NCBI GenBank assembly: GCA_001303705.1
Contig: LJUI01000037.1
Location: 1-18,774 of the forward strand
Length of the DNA: 18,774 nt
Reading direction: 5' to 3'
Source: a candidate division TA06 bacterium SM23_40
GTDB lineage: Bacteria; LJUI01; SM1-40
Positions 1-6,766 of this stretch are shown here, one piece after another (the first letter of the stretch is position 1; the number at the start of each line of letters is the position of its first letter). The notes beneath the pieces are model-generated. The model had not been told where the DNA came from. It did no database searches and saw only the letters and a list, made by a program, of their open reading frames with translations. The translations under genes and the position numbers were made by a program.

Positions 1-62
1 AGATTTGCCGAAGCTGTGAGCGCTAGGGCGGTCGCCAGCGAAGCAATGCTTGGAAAGCCCAT
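1..62 (-). CDS. Secreted protein, N-terminal fragment (runs off left edge)
   Basis: Only the first 20 codons are in the window. The minus strand reads ATG at 62-60, preceded by AAAGGAG with about 8 nt to the start, a convincing ribosome binding site. The peptide MGFPSIASLATALALTASAN looks like a signal peptide: a hydrophobic Ala/Leu core ending in a small-residue ASA cleavage-like motif, although it lacks the usual early Lys/Arg. The gene would be exported through Sec and its mature part lies outside the window, so no function can be given. The opposite strand also stays open from base 1 to a TGA at 127-129, but nothing supports that reading except being open. The call rests on RBS plus signal-peptide character. 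Confidence 0.45.
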   Translation of the reverse strand, partial: MGFPSIASLATALALTASAN

Positions 63-300
63 ACGGCAATCTCCTTTCGCTCCAGACGGCGCTAACATGG
101 CCTTGCTCGGTCAAGCGCGAGTCAAGTGAGTCTCGCTGGGACCGCTTCCTGCTCATTTTCAAGAAAGGCTCACTCGAGAGACCCCAGGGAGGGGGAGATG
201 CGTGTCAATCAGATACGGCAGAGCGCCGTTGCGCGCCGCGGACCTGCGTACCACTCTTATGCTGTAGCCTGTGGCCCTGCACCATCCGCCTGGGAGTGGC

Positions 301-813
301 ATGGAAAGGCCAGACTGGAGAGCGATTCGCGGCGGACTGATACCGTGGTCGGCCTCGGAATATCACGAGGTCCTGGAAGAGGCACATCGCCTCATGCAGA
401 CTCCTCACGACGATTGGGATCGTCGGCCCCAGAGATTCACCATCTATGACGAGGACACCGGCGAGGAGCAGGCACTCGAGGTCGACGTTGACAATGTTGC
501 CTTCCAGATCGACAACCTGATCCTCAAGCGCTACGCCGATCAGCCTCAAGATGTGGTCCTGAGTCACGTCTACAGGTTTCGCATGATCTTCAGGTTCATA
601 GAGGACAACCTCGAACGGCTCGTGGTAGAAGGACTCATAAAGGACGAGCCCGAAGCGATGCAGGTCGCCGAGGGACTGATTGAGGTGCTCGCGACGGCGA
701 GGTACGAAGCCACCAGGATCGAGGGCGACGAAGAGGTCAGCGTTTTCGATTGCGATCAGGTTGTGGACGGAGCCAAGCGGTTACAAGGAGACATGGAAGA
801 GGAATCGAGCTGA
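301..813 (+). CDS. Hypothetical acidic protein, 170 aa
   Basis: I do not recognise the family. The ATG at 301 is chosen because GGGAG lies just upstream (292-296); an in-frame GTG at 271 has no such site. The protein is soluble, strongly acidic and probably mostly helical, with no signal peptide or membrane segment. It has a Trp-rich start (MERPDWRAIRGGLIPW), a middle stretch rich in Asp/Val, and a helical C-terminal half around EDNLERLVVEGLIKDEPEAM that ends in a run of Glu (MEEESS). The codon pattern is that of a real gene (strong third-position G/C), and the overlapping open frames are its shadows. It converges with the lipoprotein gene at 858-1355, leaving 44 bp between stops. It could be a regulatory or partner protein, but nothing in the sequence says which. 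Confidence 0.6.
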   Translation: MERPDWRAIRGGLIPWSASEYHEVLEEAHRLMQTPHDDWDRRPQRFTIYDEDTGEEQALEVDVDNVAFQIDNLILKRYADQPQDVVLSHVYRFRMIFRFIEDNLERLVVEGLIKDEPEAMQVAEGLIEVLATARYEATRIEGDEEVSVFDCDQVVDGAKRLQGDMEEESS

Positions 814-857
814 CCGTCGCCGCGCGATCGCTGCAGAGAGCCTTCGCTGCACAGAGC

Positions 858-1355
858 CTACGGCGCCGAACGCGTCGCCGTGACCGACACCTCGAGGTCG
901 TAGTCGATATCGTCGCAGGTTAGCGGGACCGTTCCGGATTCCGCGATCAGCTCATCGCCCGAGAATGTTCCGGTGAGGTTCTGGCCAGCCTGGCCGCTGC
1001 ACGTGAGACCTGTAGCGCCCGTCTCGTCGTTGATCCACTCCTCGAAGAGACCCCTGATTGTCACGGCCCCACTCGCCTGGACTGTACCGGTAAAGCCACC
1101 TGCCGCGGCCCTGCAATCCGAGGGCTGGATAGTGAAGTCGCCTGAGAAGTTCTGACCCCGCTGGCCGGTGATGCGCAGAGTGCCCGGGCAGGTGCCGGAA
1201 CTGCCCCCTCCTGTGAAGGTGGTCTCGAAGCTGTAGGTGGCGTCGTAGGTCCCCTTCACGTCCGGTGGAGTCGATGGCCCGGTACCGTCATCTCCGCAGC
1301 CGACCAGCGTCATTCCTAAGATCACGCCCAGCGCAATCTTGGCCGACGGCGTCAT
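858..1355 (-). CDS. Small secreted lipoprotein, 165 aa
   Basis: The start ATG (1355-1353) is preceded by AGGAGG with a 5-nt gap, an excellent ribosome binding site. Residues 1-20 form a lipoprotein signal peptide with lipobox LVGC (Cys20), so the protein should be exported, lipid-modified and anchored in a membrane. The mature end begins CGDDGTGP, a Gly/Asp/Pro-rich linker common in lipoproteins of Gemmatimonadota (recollection, not a search). The rest is Gly/Thr/Ser-rich and predicted to be beta-rich, with two loosely similar units (residues about 55-100 and 110-160) each containing a GQ-N(F/L)(S/T)G motif and paired cysteines, consistent with a periplasmic disulfide-bonded beta fold. It lies 67 bp downstream of the TIR/SLOG-like gene on the same strand and could be read through from it. 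Function unknown. Confidence 0.75.
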   Translation of the reverse strand: MTPSAKIALGVILGMTLVGCGDDGTGPSTPPDVKGTYDATYSFETTFTGGGSSGTCPGTLRITGQRGQNFSGDFTIQPSDCRAAAGGFTGTVQASGAVTIRGLFEEWINDETGATGLTCSGQAGQNLTGTFSGDELIAESGTVPLTCDDIDYDLEVSVTATRSAP

Positions 1356-1422
1356 GCTATCCTCCTGAGCAGCGGTCCGCAGCCTGCAGTCAGAGCTGCA
1401 CCAGGACCGCAGTGTCTTCAGG

Positions 1423-2295
1423 TCACACGAATGCGAGGAGTGTGCTCACTCCCTGTCCCTGGAAGTACCGCACCATCTCTTGTGTCCCCGAGCTCTTCCC
1501 ATCCCAGAAGAGGATGATGAGGTCCGACTTGATGCAGAACAGCACATCACGCGGGCTCGGCCCTTCTACGCCCCTGGGCAGCGATTCAACGGAAGCGTCG
1601 AGGAACTTGAGTCTCCCTTCTTTGACCATTTCGCGTAGCCCCGGCGCGCAATCGAATCGGTCGTAGCCGACGGCGGCGACCTGCTGATCGTGCTTGAGCA
1701 GGAAACGAATCGCGGCAAGGTCCACGGTTCCTTCGGATCCCACCAGCCAAACCGTCTGCTCTGAGAGATACGGTGTGAGAAGACCCTCGATTCTTCGGCC
1801 GGCTGCGACTTCATCTGCGCGCATTGACCCGGTCACCGCGATGGTCCGCTGCTCGGCCATCGTAGAGGACGGCAACGTGGCGACGCCGGTCGTCTTCAAC
1901 TCGTAGCGGGCCAGTGTGTCGCGTACGGCTTTTGAGAGCTTGTCCTTGAGATCACCCAGCCGCTCGGGCGAGTATTCCAGAACACGGTGCGACCGGAGAT
2001 CGAAGGGCAGCGAGTCGATGTTCTGCCCGATCAGGATCGTCGGCTTTCCCAGTGCCATCGCGTAACCGGTCTCCCACATGACGTTGGGGTTGTCTCCGGT
2101 GACGTCCGCGATGCAGAAAGTCGCCTCGGCGAGCCCGTGCATGATGTCATCGGTGATCCTGCCTGCGGCGTGGACATCCTTGAGCCAATAGCAGTCGAAG
2201 TCGGTGTCGGGAACGGCACTGGCCGCCACCTCGCTGACGGCCTGGAAGACCGGGTCAAAGGCTTCGGCGAAGGGCATGATGACAAAGCACTTCAT
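1423..2295 (-). CDS. TIR/deoxyribosyltransferase-like + SLOG-like two-domain protein
   Basis: A 290-aa cytosolic protein with two Rossmann-like halves. Residues 1-110 match the nucleoside 2-deoxyribosyltransferase/TIR-like fold: MKCFVIMPF at the first strand, FDPVFQAV helix, CIADVTGDNPNVMWETGY (61-78) with the probable catalytic Glu75, then ALGKPTILIGQ and PFDLRSHRVLEY. Enzymes of this superfamily cleave N-glycosidic bonds in nucleotides or NAD. Residues about 150-290 resemble a SLOG/LOG-type nucleotide-binding domain: VWLVGSEGTVDLAA (182-195), VAAVGYDRFD, and a closing DLIILFWDGKSSGTQEMV (258-275) with the Gly-Thr loop. In known defence systems such as Thoeris, SLOG domains sense a nucleotide signal and switch on a linked NAD-degrading enzyme; a similar job here is inference. 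A -10-like TATACT lies upstream at 2341-2346. The ribosome site is weak. It is an apparent single gene, without a recognisable partner. Confidence 0.75.
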   Translation of the reverse strand: MKCFVIMPFAEAFDPVFQAVSEVAASAVPDTDFDCYWLKDVHAAGRITDDIMHGLAEATFCIADVTGDNPNVMWETGYAMALGKPTILIGQNIDSLPFDLRSHRVLEYSPERLGDLKDKLSKAVRDTLARYELKTTGVATLPSSTMAEQRTIAVTGSMRADEVAAGRRIEGLLTPYLSEQTVWLVGSEGTVDLAAIRFLLKHDQQVAAVGYDRFDCAPGLREMVKEGRLKFLDASVESLPRGVEGPSPRDVLFCIKSDLIILFWDGKSSGTQEMVRYFQGQGVSTLLAFV

Positions 2296-2634
2296 CTTTA
2301 TGACTCGCGAAGGTAGCGTTCAGCGGTAGACCGTTGCCAAAGTATAACTCTGAGATTCGGGGCGCCGTGCTTCAAATTGCGCTGCTCGCAGTCTCAGATC
2401 AATGAGCGGAGGGATAGTCTCGTTGGCTGGGGGCAGTGTCGGGGCCGGACCTAGTCAAGTGCGAGTCGAGCGATAGGATCGTCTGTCTAACCTGGGCCCC
2501 CGACTCCCGCCAGCGCCACAAGGGTGAGGAACGTGAGGGGACGTCCGAGGAGCTGGCGAGCTGGGGCGATCAGGTAGGCTATCACGTAGGTATCATGTCG
2601 ATCATGTGACGATCATGCAGCTATCATTTGGCTA
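2296..2634. other. Intergenic region with possible promoter and repeat array
   Basis: This 339-bp gap separates two minus-strand genes. No protein-coding stretch is convincing. On the minus strand a TATACT (2341-2346) could be the -10 box for the TIR/SLOG-like gene; no good -35 was found at 16-18 nt. The right end holds an ATCATG repeat array, listed separately. The stretch between is GC-rich and I see nothing else in it. Confidence 0.4.
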
Positions 2635-2640
2635 TCATGT
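2569..2640. repeat. Short ATCATG-type repeat array, about 11-bp spacing
   Basis: Seven ATCA cores begin at 2569, 2581, 2592, 2601, 2612, 2623 and 2634. The steps are 12, 11, 9, 11, 11 and 11 bp, close to one DNA helical turn. The later copies extend to ATCATG(T), and three are preceded by GCT. The last copy contains the stop codon of the ClC gene read on the minus strand. This face-of-helix spacing suits cooperative protein binding, but a decayed simple repeat would look similar. Confidence 0.55.
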
Positions 2641-4689
2641 GGTGGGCCGGGGCACACCGCGGCGTAGATGGGAAAGCTCTTCATCCGGGCCCAACACCAG
2701 CATGATGTCACCTGGCTGGAAGACGTAGTCCGGCGTCGGGGCCGCGTTGATGCGGTCCTCGCCGGGCGCGGAAGTCTGTTTGATCATCAGGACGCTGACC
2801 CCGAAGTTGCGGCGGATGTCCAACTCGCCGATCGTCTTGCCGACGAAGCCCGCGGGGACGTCGATCTCGGCGACCACCGTGTGACGCTCGGTCGGCACCA
2901 GGTCGACCTTCCTCTCTCCGGTCACCGCTGACGCCACGCTGCCGGCCATGTCGCGCTTGAACACCTCGGTGTGGTAGCGCTCGATGACATCCTGCGGCCA
3001 GATCACACCCGCGAGGCGCCCGTTCTCGAGGACCGGCACCTCGCCGCGGTACGAGCTCAGAAAACGCATTACGTCGGCCAGCGAGCGGTCCGGGGTCACC
3101 GCCGGGAAGTCGGTTTCGGCCACGTCTTCTGCGATGACCAGCAGCTCGAAGCAGGCCGGGTCCCTCATCACCGGTCGTATATCGTCGGCGGTGATGACGC
3201 CTTCCAGACGGTCGTTCTCATCGACGACGAACAGGGTGCTGCCGGGATGATCGATGAACTTCGAGATGAGGGAATAGAGATCGGCATCTGGGCTAACGGT
3301 GACCACGTCGGTGCGCATCACCTCACGCACGGGCACGTGCTGGAGCACGTTCACCGCGCGGCCCCTTTGGATGTCGAGGCCGCGACGCACGAGCTTCATG
3401 GTGTAGATGGAGGCCCGCTGCACGCGGGTCGCCAGCAGCGTGCCGATGATGCAGCTGATCATCAGCGGCATGATGATCTTGTAGTCGCCCGTCATCTCGA
3501 AGATGATGAGGATGGCGGTGATCGGCGCGTGGGTGCCCGCGGCGACCACGGCGCCCATACCGACCAGTGCGTAGGCTCCCACGCCCGCCGTGCTGGTCGG
3601 CCAGAGGAGGTGGACTACGGTGCCGACGGCGCCGCCCAGCATGGCGCCGATGAACAGCGAGGGCGCGAAGATGCCGCCGGAGCCGCCGGATCCGATGGTG
3701 AGGGACACCGCGAGGATCTTGAGGACGACTAGAGCGGCCATGAACTGCCAGACGAGCCGACCGTGCAGCGCTTCGCCGATCGCCTCGTAACCGACGCCGA
3801 AGATCTGGGGCGCCCAGATGCCGATGACGCCGATGAGCGCGCCGCCGATCACGGTCTTCAGCGGAGGCGGCAACTTGATGCGGTCGAACAGGTCCTCGCA
3901 GCCGTAGAGGCTGCGGATGAAGGCGAGCGCCACGAGCCCGGCCAGGACTCCCAGGCCCGCGTAGGCGAAGAGTTCGGTCCAGTGGACCAGGCTGTACTCC
4001 GGGACCACGAAGGCCGGGAAGTCGCCCAGGAAATGGCGGCTCACGACGGTTGCGGCCACCGACGAGATGACGATCGGCGAGAACTGGGCGACGCCGAAGT
4101 CGCTGAGGATGATCTCCACGGCGAACAGCGCGCCGGCGACCGGCGCGTTGAAGGTCGCGGCGATCCCGGCGGCGGCGCCGCAGCCCACCAGCGTGCGCAG
4201 CCGCCGCCGATCGATCTTGAGCCACTGACCCAGCGCGGAGCCGAGCGCGGAGCCGATCTGCACGATCGGACCCTCACGGCCGACCGAGCCGCCGGAGCCG
4301 ATACAGATCCCGGAGGCGAACAGCTTGGCGATGACGACGCGCGGCCGGATGCGGCCGCCGCGCATCGCCACCGCCTCCATGACCTCGGGCACACCGTGCC
4401 CTTTGGCCTCGCGCGCGAACAAGTAGACGATGAGGCCGACGACGAGACCGCCGGCCGCCGGGGCCAGGATTTTCCACCAGAAAGGCAGGGCAGCGAGGTA
4501 GTCGAGCGTATAGGTGCCGCGCTGCCAGGCCAGCAACTGGATCAGCTGGATCAGCCGGCGGAAGGCGACGGCGGCGAGTCCACCCAGCACGCCGATCACC
4601 ACGGCCACCAGGACCATGTAGAGCCGCTCCGTCTCGCGGAGCCCGCGGTGCCAGGCTCTCAGGGTCGTGATCGCCGCCGTAATTCTCAT
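2635..4689 (-). CDS. ClC chloride channel/antiporter with CBS and RCK-C domains
   Basis: A 684-aa inner-membrane protein moving chloride (possibly in exchange for protons). Residues 20-435 are the ClC membrane core: chloride-site loop GSGGS (131-135), GREGP with gating Glu139, NAPVAGALF (181-189), GSGGSGGIFAP (333-343) and the helix-R Tyr429 in ASIYTMKL. Residues about 450-575 form a tandem CBS pair, a typical adenosine-nucleotide sensor. Residues about 590-675 match an RCK-C/TrkA-C ligand-binding domain (GFVGKTIGELDIR, YVFQPGDIMLVLGP). The start ATG has GGAG 5 nt upstream. Where E. coli ClC has Glu-Glu after the NAPLAG helix, this protein has Glu192-Ile193, so the internal proton glutamate seems missing, which may favour channel-like transport (inference). 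It is divergent from the HD-GYP regulator gene. Confidence 0.95.
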   Translation of the reverse strand: MRITAAITTLRAWHRGLRETERLYMVLVAVVIGVLGGLAAVAFRRLIQLIQLLAWQRGTYTLDYLAALPFWWKILAPAAGGLVVGLIVYLFAREAKGHGVPEVMEAVAMRGGRIRPRVVIAKLFASGICIGSGGSVGREGPIVQIGSALGSALGQWLKIDRRRLRTLVGCGAAAGIAATFNAPVAGALFAVEIILSDFGVAQFSPIVISSVAATVVSRHFLGDFPAFVVPEYSLVHWTELFAYAGLGVLAGLVALAFIRSLYGCEDLFDRIKLPPPLKTVIGGALIGVIGIWAPQIFGVGYEAIGEALHGRLVWQFMAALVVLKILAVSLTIGSGGSGGIFAPSLFIGAMLGGAVGTVVHLLWPTSTAGVGAYALVGMGAVVAAGTHAPITAILIIFEMTGDYKIIMPLMISCIIGTLLATRVQRASIYTMKLVRRGLDIQRGRAVNVLQHVPVREVMRTDVVTVSPDADLYSLISKFIDHPGSTLFVVDENDRLEGVITADDIRPVMRDPACFELLVIAEDVAETDFPAVTPDRSLADVMRFLSSYRGEVPVLENGRLAGVIWPQDVIERYHTEVFKRDMAGSVASAVTGERKVDLVPTERHTVVAEIDVPAGFVGKTIGELDIRRNFGVSVLMIKQTSAPGEDRINAAPTPDYVFQPGDIMLVLGPDEELSHLRRGVPRPTT

Positions 4690-5019
4690 GGTTGCTCCAT
4701 CCAGCCTCGGAAATGGGGCCCAGATCAGGCAGGCCAGCCGGTGGGAACGCCGGGCCGCCCACTGGGGTAGTGTTCGCTGCCGGACCTGCGAGCGCAGCCG
4801 CGCCGCAAGGTCCTGCCACCCCCCCTGGAAGCCCCACGGGGAGCCCCGTGCGAAGAAGAGTCGTTCCTTGGCTCGACCCGCCCAAACTTAGGCAAGCCCG
4901 GATTGCGGTGCTATGCCTTCGTGTATCTTGCTGGCGCCGCCGTAAGCTGTATGGTCGCTGGCGCGGCCGCCTGATCGAGGCGCCCCCCGCCGATTGTGAG
5001 ACAAGGGGAGGGTTCTGAG
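4690..5019. other. Divergent intergenic region, probable promoters
   Basis: This 330-bp space lies between the divergent ClC and HD-GYP regulator genes and must hold both promoters. On the plus strand two weak sigma70-like pairs can be picked: TTGCGG with TATCTT 15 nt later, and TTGCTG with TATGGT 16 nt later (about 4914-4956). A perfect 16-bp inverted repeat, CACGGGG-AG-CCCCGTG, lies at 4835-4850 and might be an operator or small hairpin. No gene is supported here. Confidence 0.35.
4835..4850. repeat. Perfect inverted repeat between divergent genes
   Basis: Arms CACGGGG and CCCCGTG are separated by AG. Its place in the divergent promoter region makes an operator possible; a chance palindrome in GC-rich DNA is equally possible. 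Confidence 0.35.
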
Positions 5020-6120
5020 ATGAAGGGTGCCGGGGAAGAGAAGCGACCGGCCAGCATTCTGATCGTTGATGACGAGGTCTCCGTTACCTCCCTCATCTCC
5101 AAGCAACTGAGGCGCGACGGGTTCGCCTGCCAGGAAGCGCTCTCGGCGGAGGAGGCGCTGGAGCACCTCGAGGGGAGCGACTTCGATGTGGTCGTCACCG
5201 ACATCAGGATGCCGCAGATGTCGGGGATCGACCTGCTGAAGATCGTGAAGCAGCGGGACCCCGAAGTCCAGGTCGTCATGATCACCGGCAACCCGAACGT
5301 CGATTTCGCCGTCGAGGCGATCCGCCTGCAGGCCGACGATTACCTGGTCAAGCCGTTCGAGCTCGGCCAGCTCAGTCACGCGGTGGCCCGGGCGCTGGAG
5401 CACCGCGAGCTGTTACAGGAGAACCGGCGCTACCGGGAGCGGTTGGAGATTCGCGTGGAAGAACAGTCGCAGGAGATCGAGCGGCTCTTCCTCGACGGGC
5501 TCTCCGCGCTCGCCGCGGCGATCGAGGCGCGTGACCGCTACACCGGCGGCCACGTGGACCGGGTCAGCCGCTACGCGTTGGCCACGGCCGACGCGATGGG
5601 GCTGGAGGATCAGAAGATGTGGGCCGTGTGGCTGGCCTCGATGTTCCATGACGTGGGCAAGCTGGCGATCCCCGACTCCATCCTCAACAAGCCGGGCCCG
5701 CTGACTGAGGAGGAGTACGCGGAGATGAAGCTGCACCCGGTGCTGGGGGCACAGATCGTGAAGCGGGCCTCGTTCCTCATCCCGGCGGCACTGGGCATCC
5801 TCCATCACCAGGAGCGTTGGGACGGCCGGGGCTACCCCTCGGGCCTCAGGGGCGACCAGATCTCCATCGAAGGCCGCATCCTCGCCGTGGCCGACGCCTT
5901 CGACGCCATGCTCACCGACCGTCCCTACCGACCGGCGCAGACCGAGGAGTACGCGGTGTCGGAGCTCGAGCGCTGCGCCGGTACCCAGTTCGATCCGGTG
6001 GTGGTGCGCGGCTTCCTGGAGGCCCGGGCCAATGGGTTCCCCGGCCCGTCGCCCCACGAGCAGTACCCGCTGCAGCGTGTGGCGGAGTGGTCGGGTAACG
6101 CGGGCAAGCGGGACTACTAA
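5020..6120 (+). CDS. Response regulator with HD-GYP phosphodiesterase output
   Basis: A 366-aa cytosolic two-component regulator. The start at 5020 follows GGGGAGG with about 8 nt spacing; an in-frame GTG at 4996 lies before that site and is less likely. Residues 12-125 are a receiver domain: acidic DDE (17-19), phospho-acceptor Asp61 in VVVTDIRMP, Thr89 and Lys111 in YLVKPF. A coiled-coil-like linker (about 126-155) leads to an HD-GYP domain (160-340) with FHDVGK (HD at 210-211), LHHQERWDGRGYPSGL (261-276, GYP intact), and ADAFDAMLTDRPYR. HD-GYP proteins hydrolyse cyclic di-GMP through a metal centre; all visible metal ligands are present, so it should be active and controlled by phosphorylation. 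No sensor kinase gene lies beside it, so the partner is encoded elsewhere. The residues after about 340 are a short unstructured tail. Confidence 0.95.
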   Translation: MKGAGEEKRPASILIVDDEVSVTSLISKQLRRDGFACQEALSAEEALEHLEGSDFDVVVTDIRMPQMSGIDLLKIVKQRDPEVQVVMITGNPNVDFAVEAIRLQADDYLVKPFELGQLSHAVARALEHRELLQENRRYRERLEIRVEEQSQEIERLFLDGLSALAAAIEARDRYTGGHVDRVSRYALATADAMGLEDQKMWAVWLASMFHDVGKLAIPDSILNKPGPLTEEEYAEMKLHPVLGAQIVKRASFLIPAALGILHHQERWDGRGYPSGLRGDQISIEGRILAVADAFDAMLTDRPYRPAQTEEYAVSELERCAGTQFDPVVVRGFLEARANGFPGPSPHEQYPLQRVAEWSGNAGKRDY

Positions 6121-6169
6121 CGCCGGGTTGACCCTCCAGAAGGTGGCGCGTAGATTGCCGTGTCCCGGC

Positions 6170-6241
6170 GCCACCGTAGCTCAATGGTAGAGCACGTCAT
6201 TCGTAATGACGGGGTTGTCGGTTCGAGTCCGACCGGTGGCT
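6170..6241 (+). tRNA. tRNA-Thr (anticodon CGT)
   Basis: Folds as a full cloverleaf: acceptor GCCACCG/CGGTGGC, D arm GCTC...GAGC, anticodon stem CGTCA/TGACG with loop TTCGTAA (anticodon CGT at 6202-6204), T arm GTCGG-TTCGAGT-CCGAC. The discriminator base is T and no CCA is encoded. It is the first of four tandem tRNA genes. Confidence 0.96.
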
Positions 6242-6262
6242 CTTGGGGTTAGGTTCCCGTGT

Positions 6263-6335
6263 GCGGGCGTAGCTCAGTTGGCAGAGCGCAACCTTGCCAA
6301 GGTTGAGGTCGCCGGTTCGACCCCGGTCGCCCGCT
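6263..6335 (+). tRNA. tRNA-Gly (anticodon GCC)
   Basis: Acceptor GCGGGCG/CGCCCGC, D arm GCTCAGTTGGCAGAGC, anticodon stem CAACC/GGTTG with loop TTGCCAA (anticodon GCC at 6296-6298), T arm GCCGG-TTCGACC-CCGGT with one end pair G-T. No encoded CCA. It lies 21 nt after the Thr tRNA, so joint transcription is likely. Confidence 0.96.
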
Positions 6336-6433
6336 CTGCGGCGTATCCGAGGGATGCCCGGGGAGGAGGAAGCCAAGGGCGGGCTTACGGCCGGCCTGCG
6401 GTGTAAACTCTCCGGGCCTCTGACTATCGAAAG

Positions 6434-6507
6434 CGGGGAGTAGCTCAGCCCGGAAGAGCGCTGCGTTCGGGTCGCAGAGGCCGCGGGTTCAAATCCCGCC
6501 TCCCCGA
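6434..6507 (+). tRNA. tRNA-Pro (anticodon CGG)
   Basis: Acceptor CGGGGAG/CTCCCCG, D arm GCTCAGCCCGGAAGAGC, anticodon stem CTGCG/CGCAG with loop TTCGGGT (anticodon CGG at 6468-6470), T arm GCGGG-TTCAAAT-CCCGC, discriminator A, no encoded CCA. A 98-nt gap without a gene separates it from the Gly tRNA. Confidence 0.96.
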
Positions 6508-6529
6508 TTCCCGCTCGCTGGTTGTTACT

Positions 6530-6603
6530 CGGGACGTGGCGCAGCCCGGTAGCGCGCCTGAATGGGGTTCAGGAGGTCGCGGGTTCGAATCCCGCCGTCC
6601 CGA
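6530..6603 (+). tRNA. tRNA-Pro (anticodon GGG), likely integration target
   Basis: Acceptor CGGGACG/CGTCCCG, D arm GCGCAGCCCGGTAGCGC, anticodon stem CCTGA/TCAGG with loop ATGGGGT (anticodon GGG at 6564-6566, G37 as expected for Pro), T arm GCGGG-TTCGAAT-CCCGC, no encoded CCA. It is the last tRNA before the integrase gene, so its 3' half is the most likely attachment site of the island. I found no second copy of this 3' end further right in the window. Confidence 0.96.
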
Positions 6604-6690
6604 TTACGATAACCTGCCGTAGACAAAGTAGTTAGAGTATCCAGATCCTCGCTTGTAACCCGCCCTTCTGGTCCCGCAGTGTCAAGAACA

Positions 6691-6719
6691 GTGACAAAAG
6701 GCTCACTTTGGGCTATATT
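6691..6719 (+). promoter_or_regulatory. Sigma70-like promoter for the integrase gene
   Basis: A -35-like GTGACA (6691-6696) and a -10-like TATATT (6714-6719) are separated by exactly 17 nt. The pair lies 47 bp upstream of the integrase start codon, a sensible leader length. Confidence 0.5.
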
Positions 6720-6766
6720 CATGGGCAGACCCGCCTTTCCAGTCCCGCCGAGGAGGCAATGCCCAC

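Noticed and set aside
1-129. Plus-strand open frame as the tail of an upstream gene
   Set aside because: Open from base 1 to a TGA at 127-129, but the minus strand has both a ribosome site and a signal peptide over the same bases, which is stronger evidence.
2569-2640. CRISPR or phage-type iteron reading of the repeats
   Set aside because: Units are only about 11 bp with no spacers, so not CRISPR; iteron-type origin is unlikely beside a chromosomal ClC gene with no replication gene.
2971-3732. Long plus-strand open frame opposite the ClC gene
   Set aside because: Antisense to a well-supported 684-aa ClC gene; composition is His/Asp/Arg/Gly-heavy as expected for a shadow frame in GC-rich DNA, with no motif or ribosome site.
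3763-4770. 335-aa plus-strand open frame opposite the ClC gene start
   Set aside because: Also antisense to ClC, low-complexity Asp/Arg/Gly/Ala composition and no recognisable domain.
5413-6174. 253-aa minus-strand open frame opposite the HD-GYP regulator
   Set aside because: Shadow of the strongly conserved HD-GYP domain; it also runs to the tRNA start.
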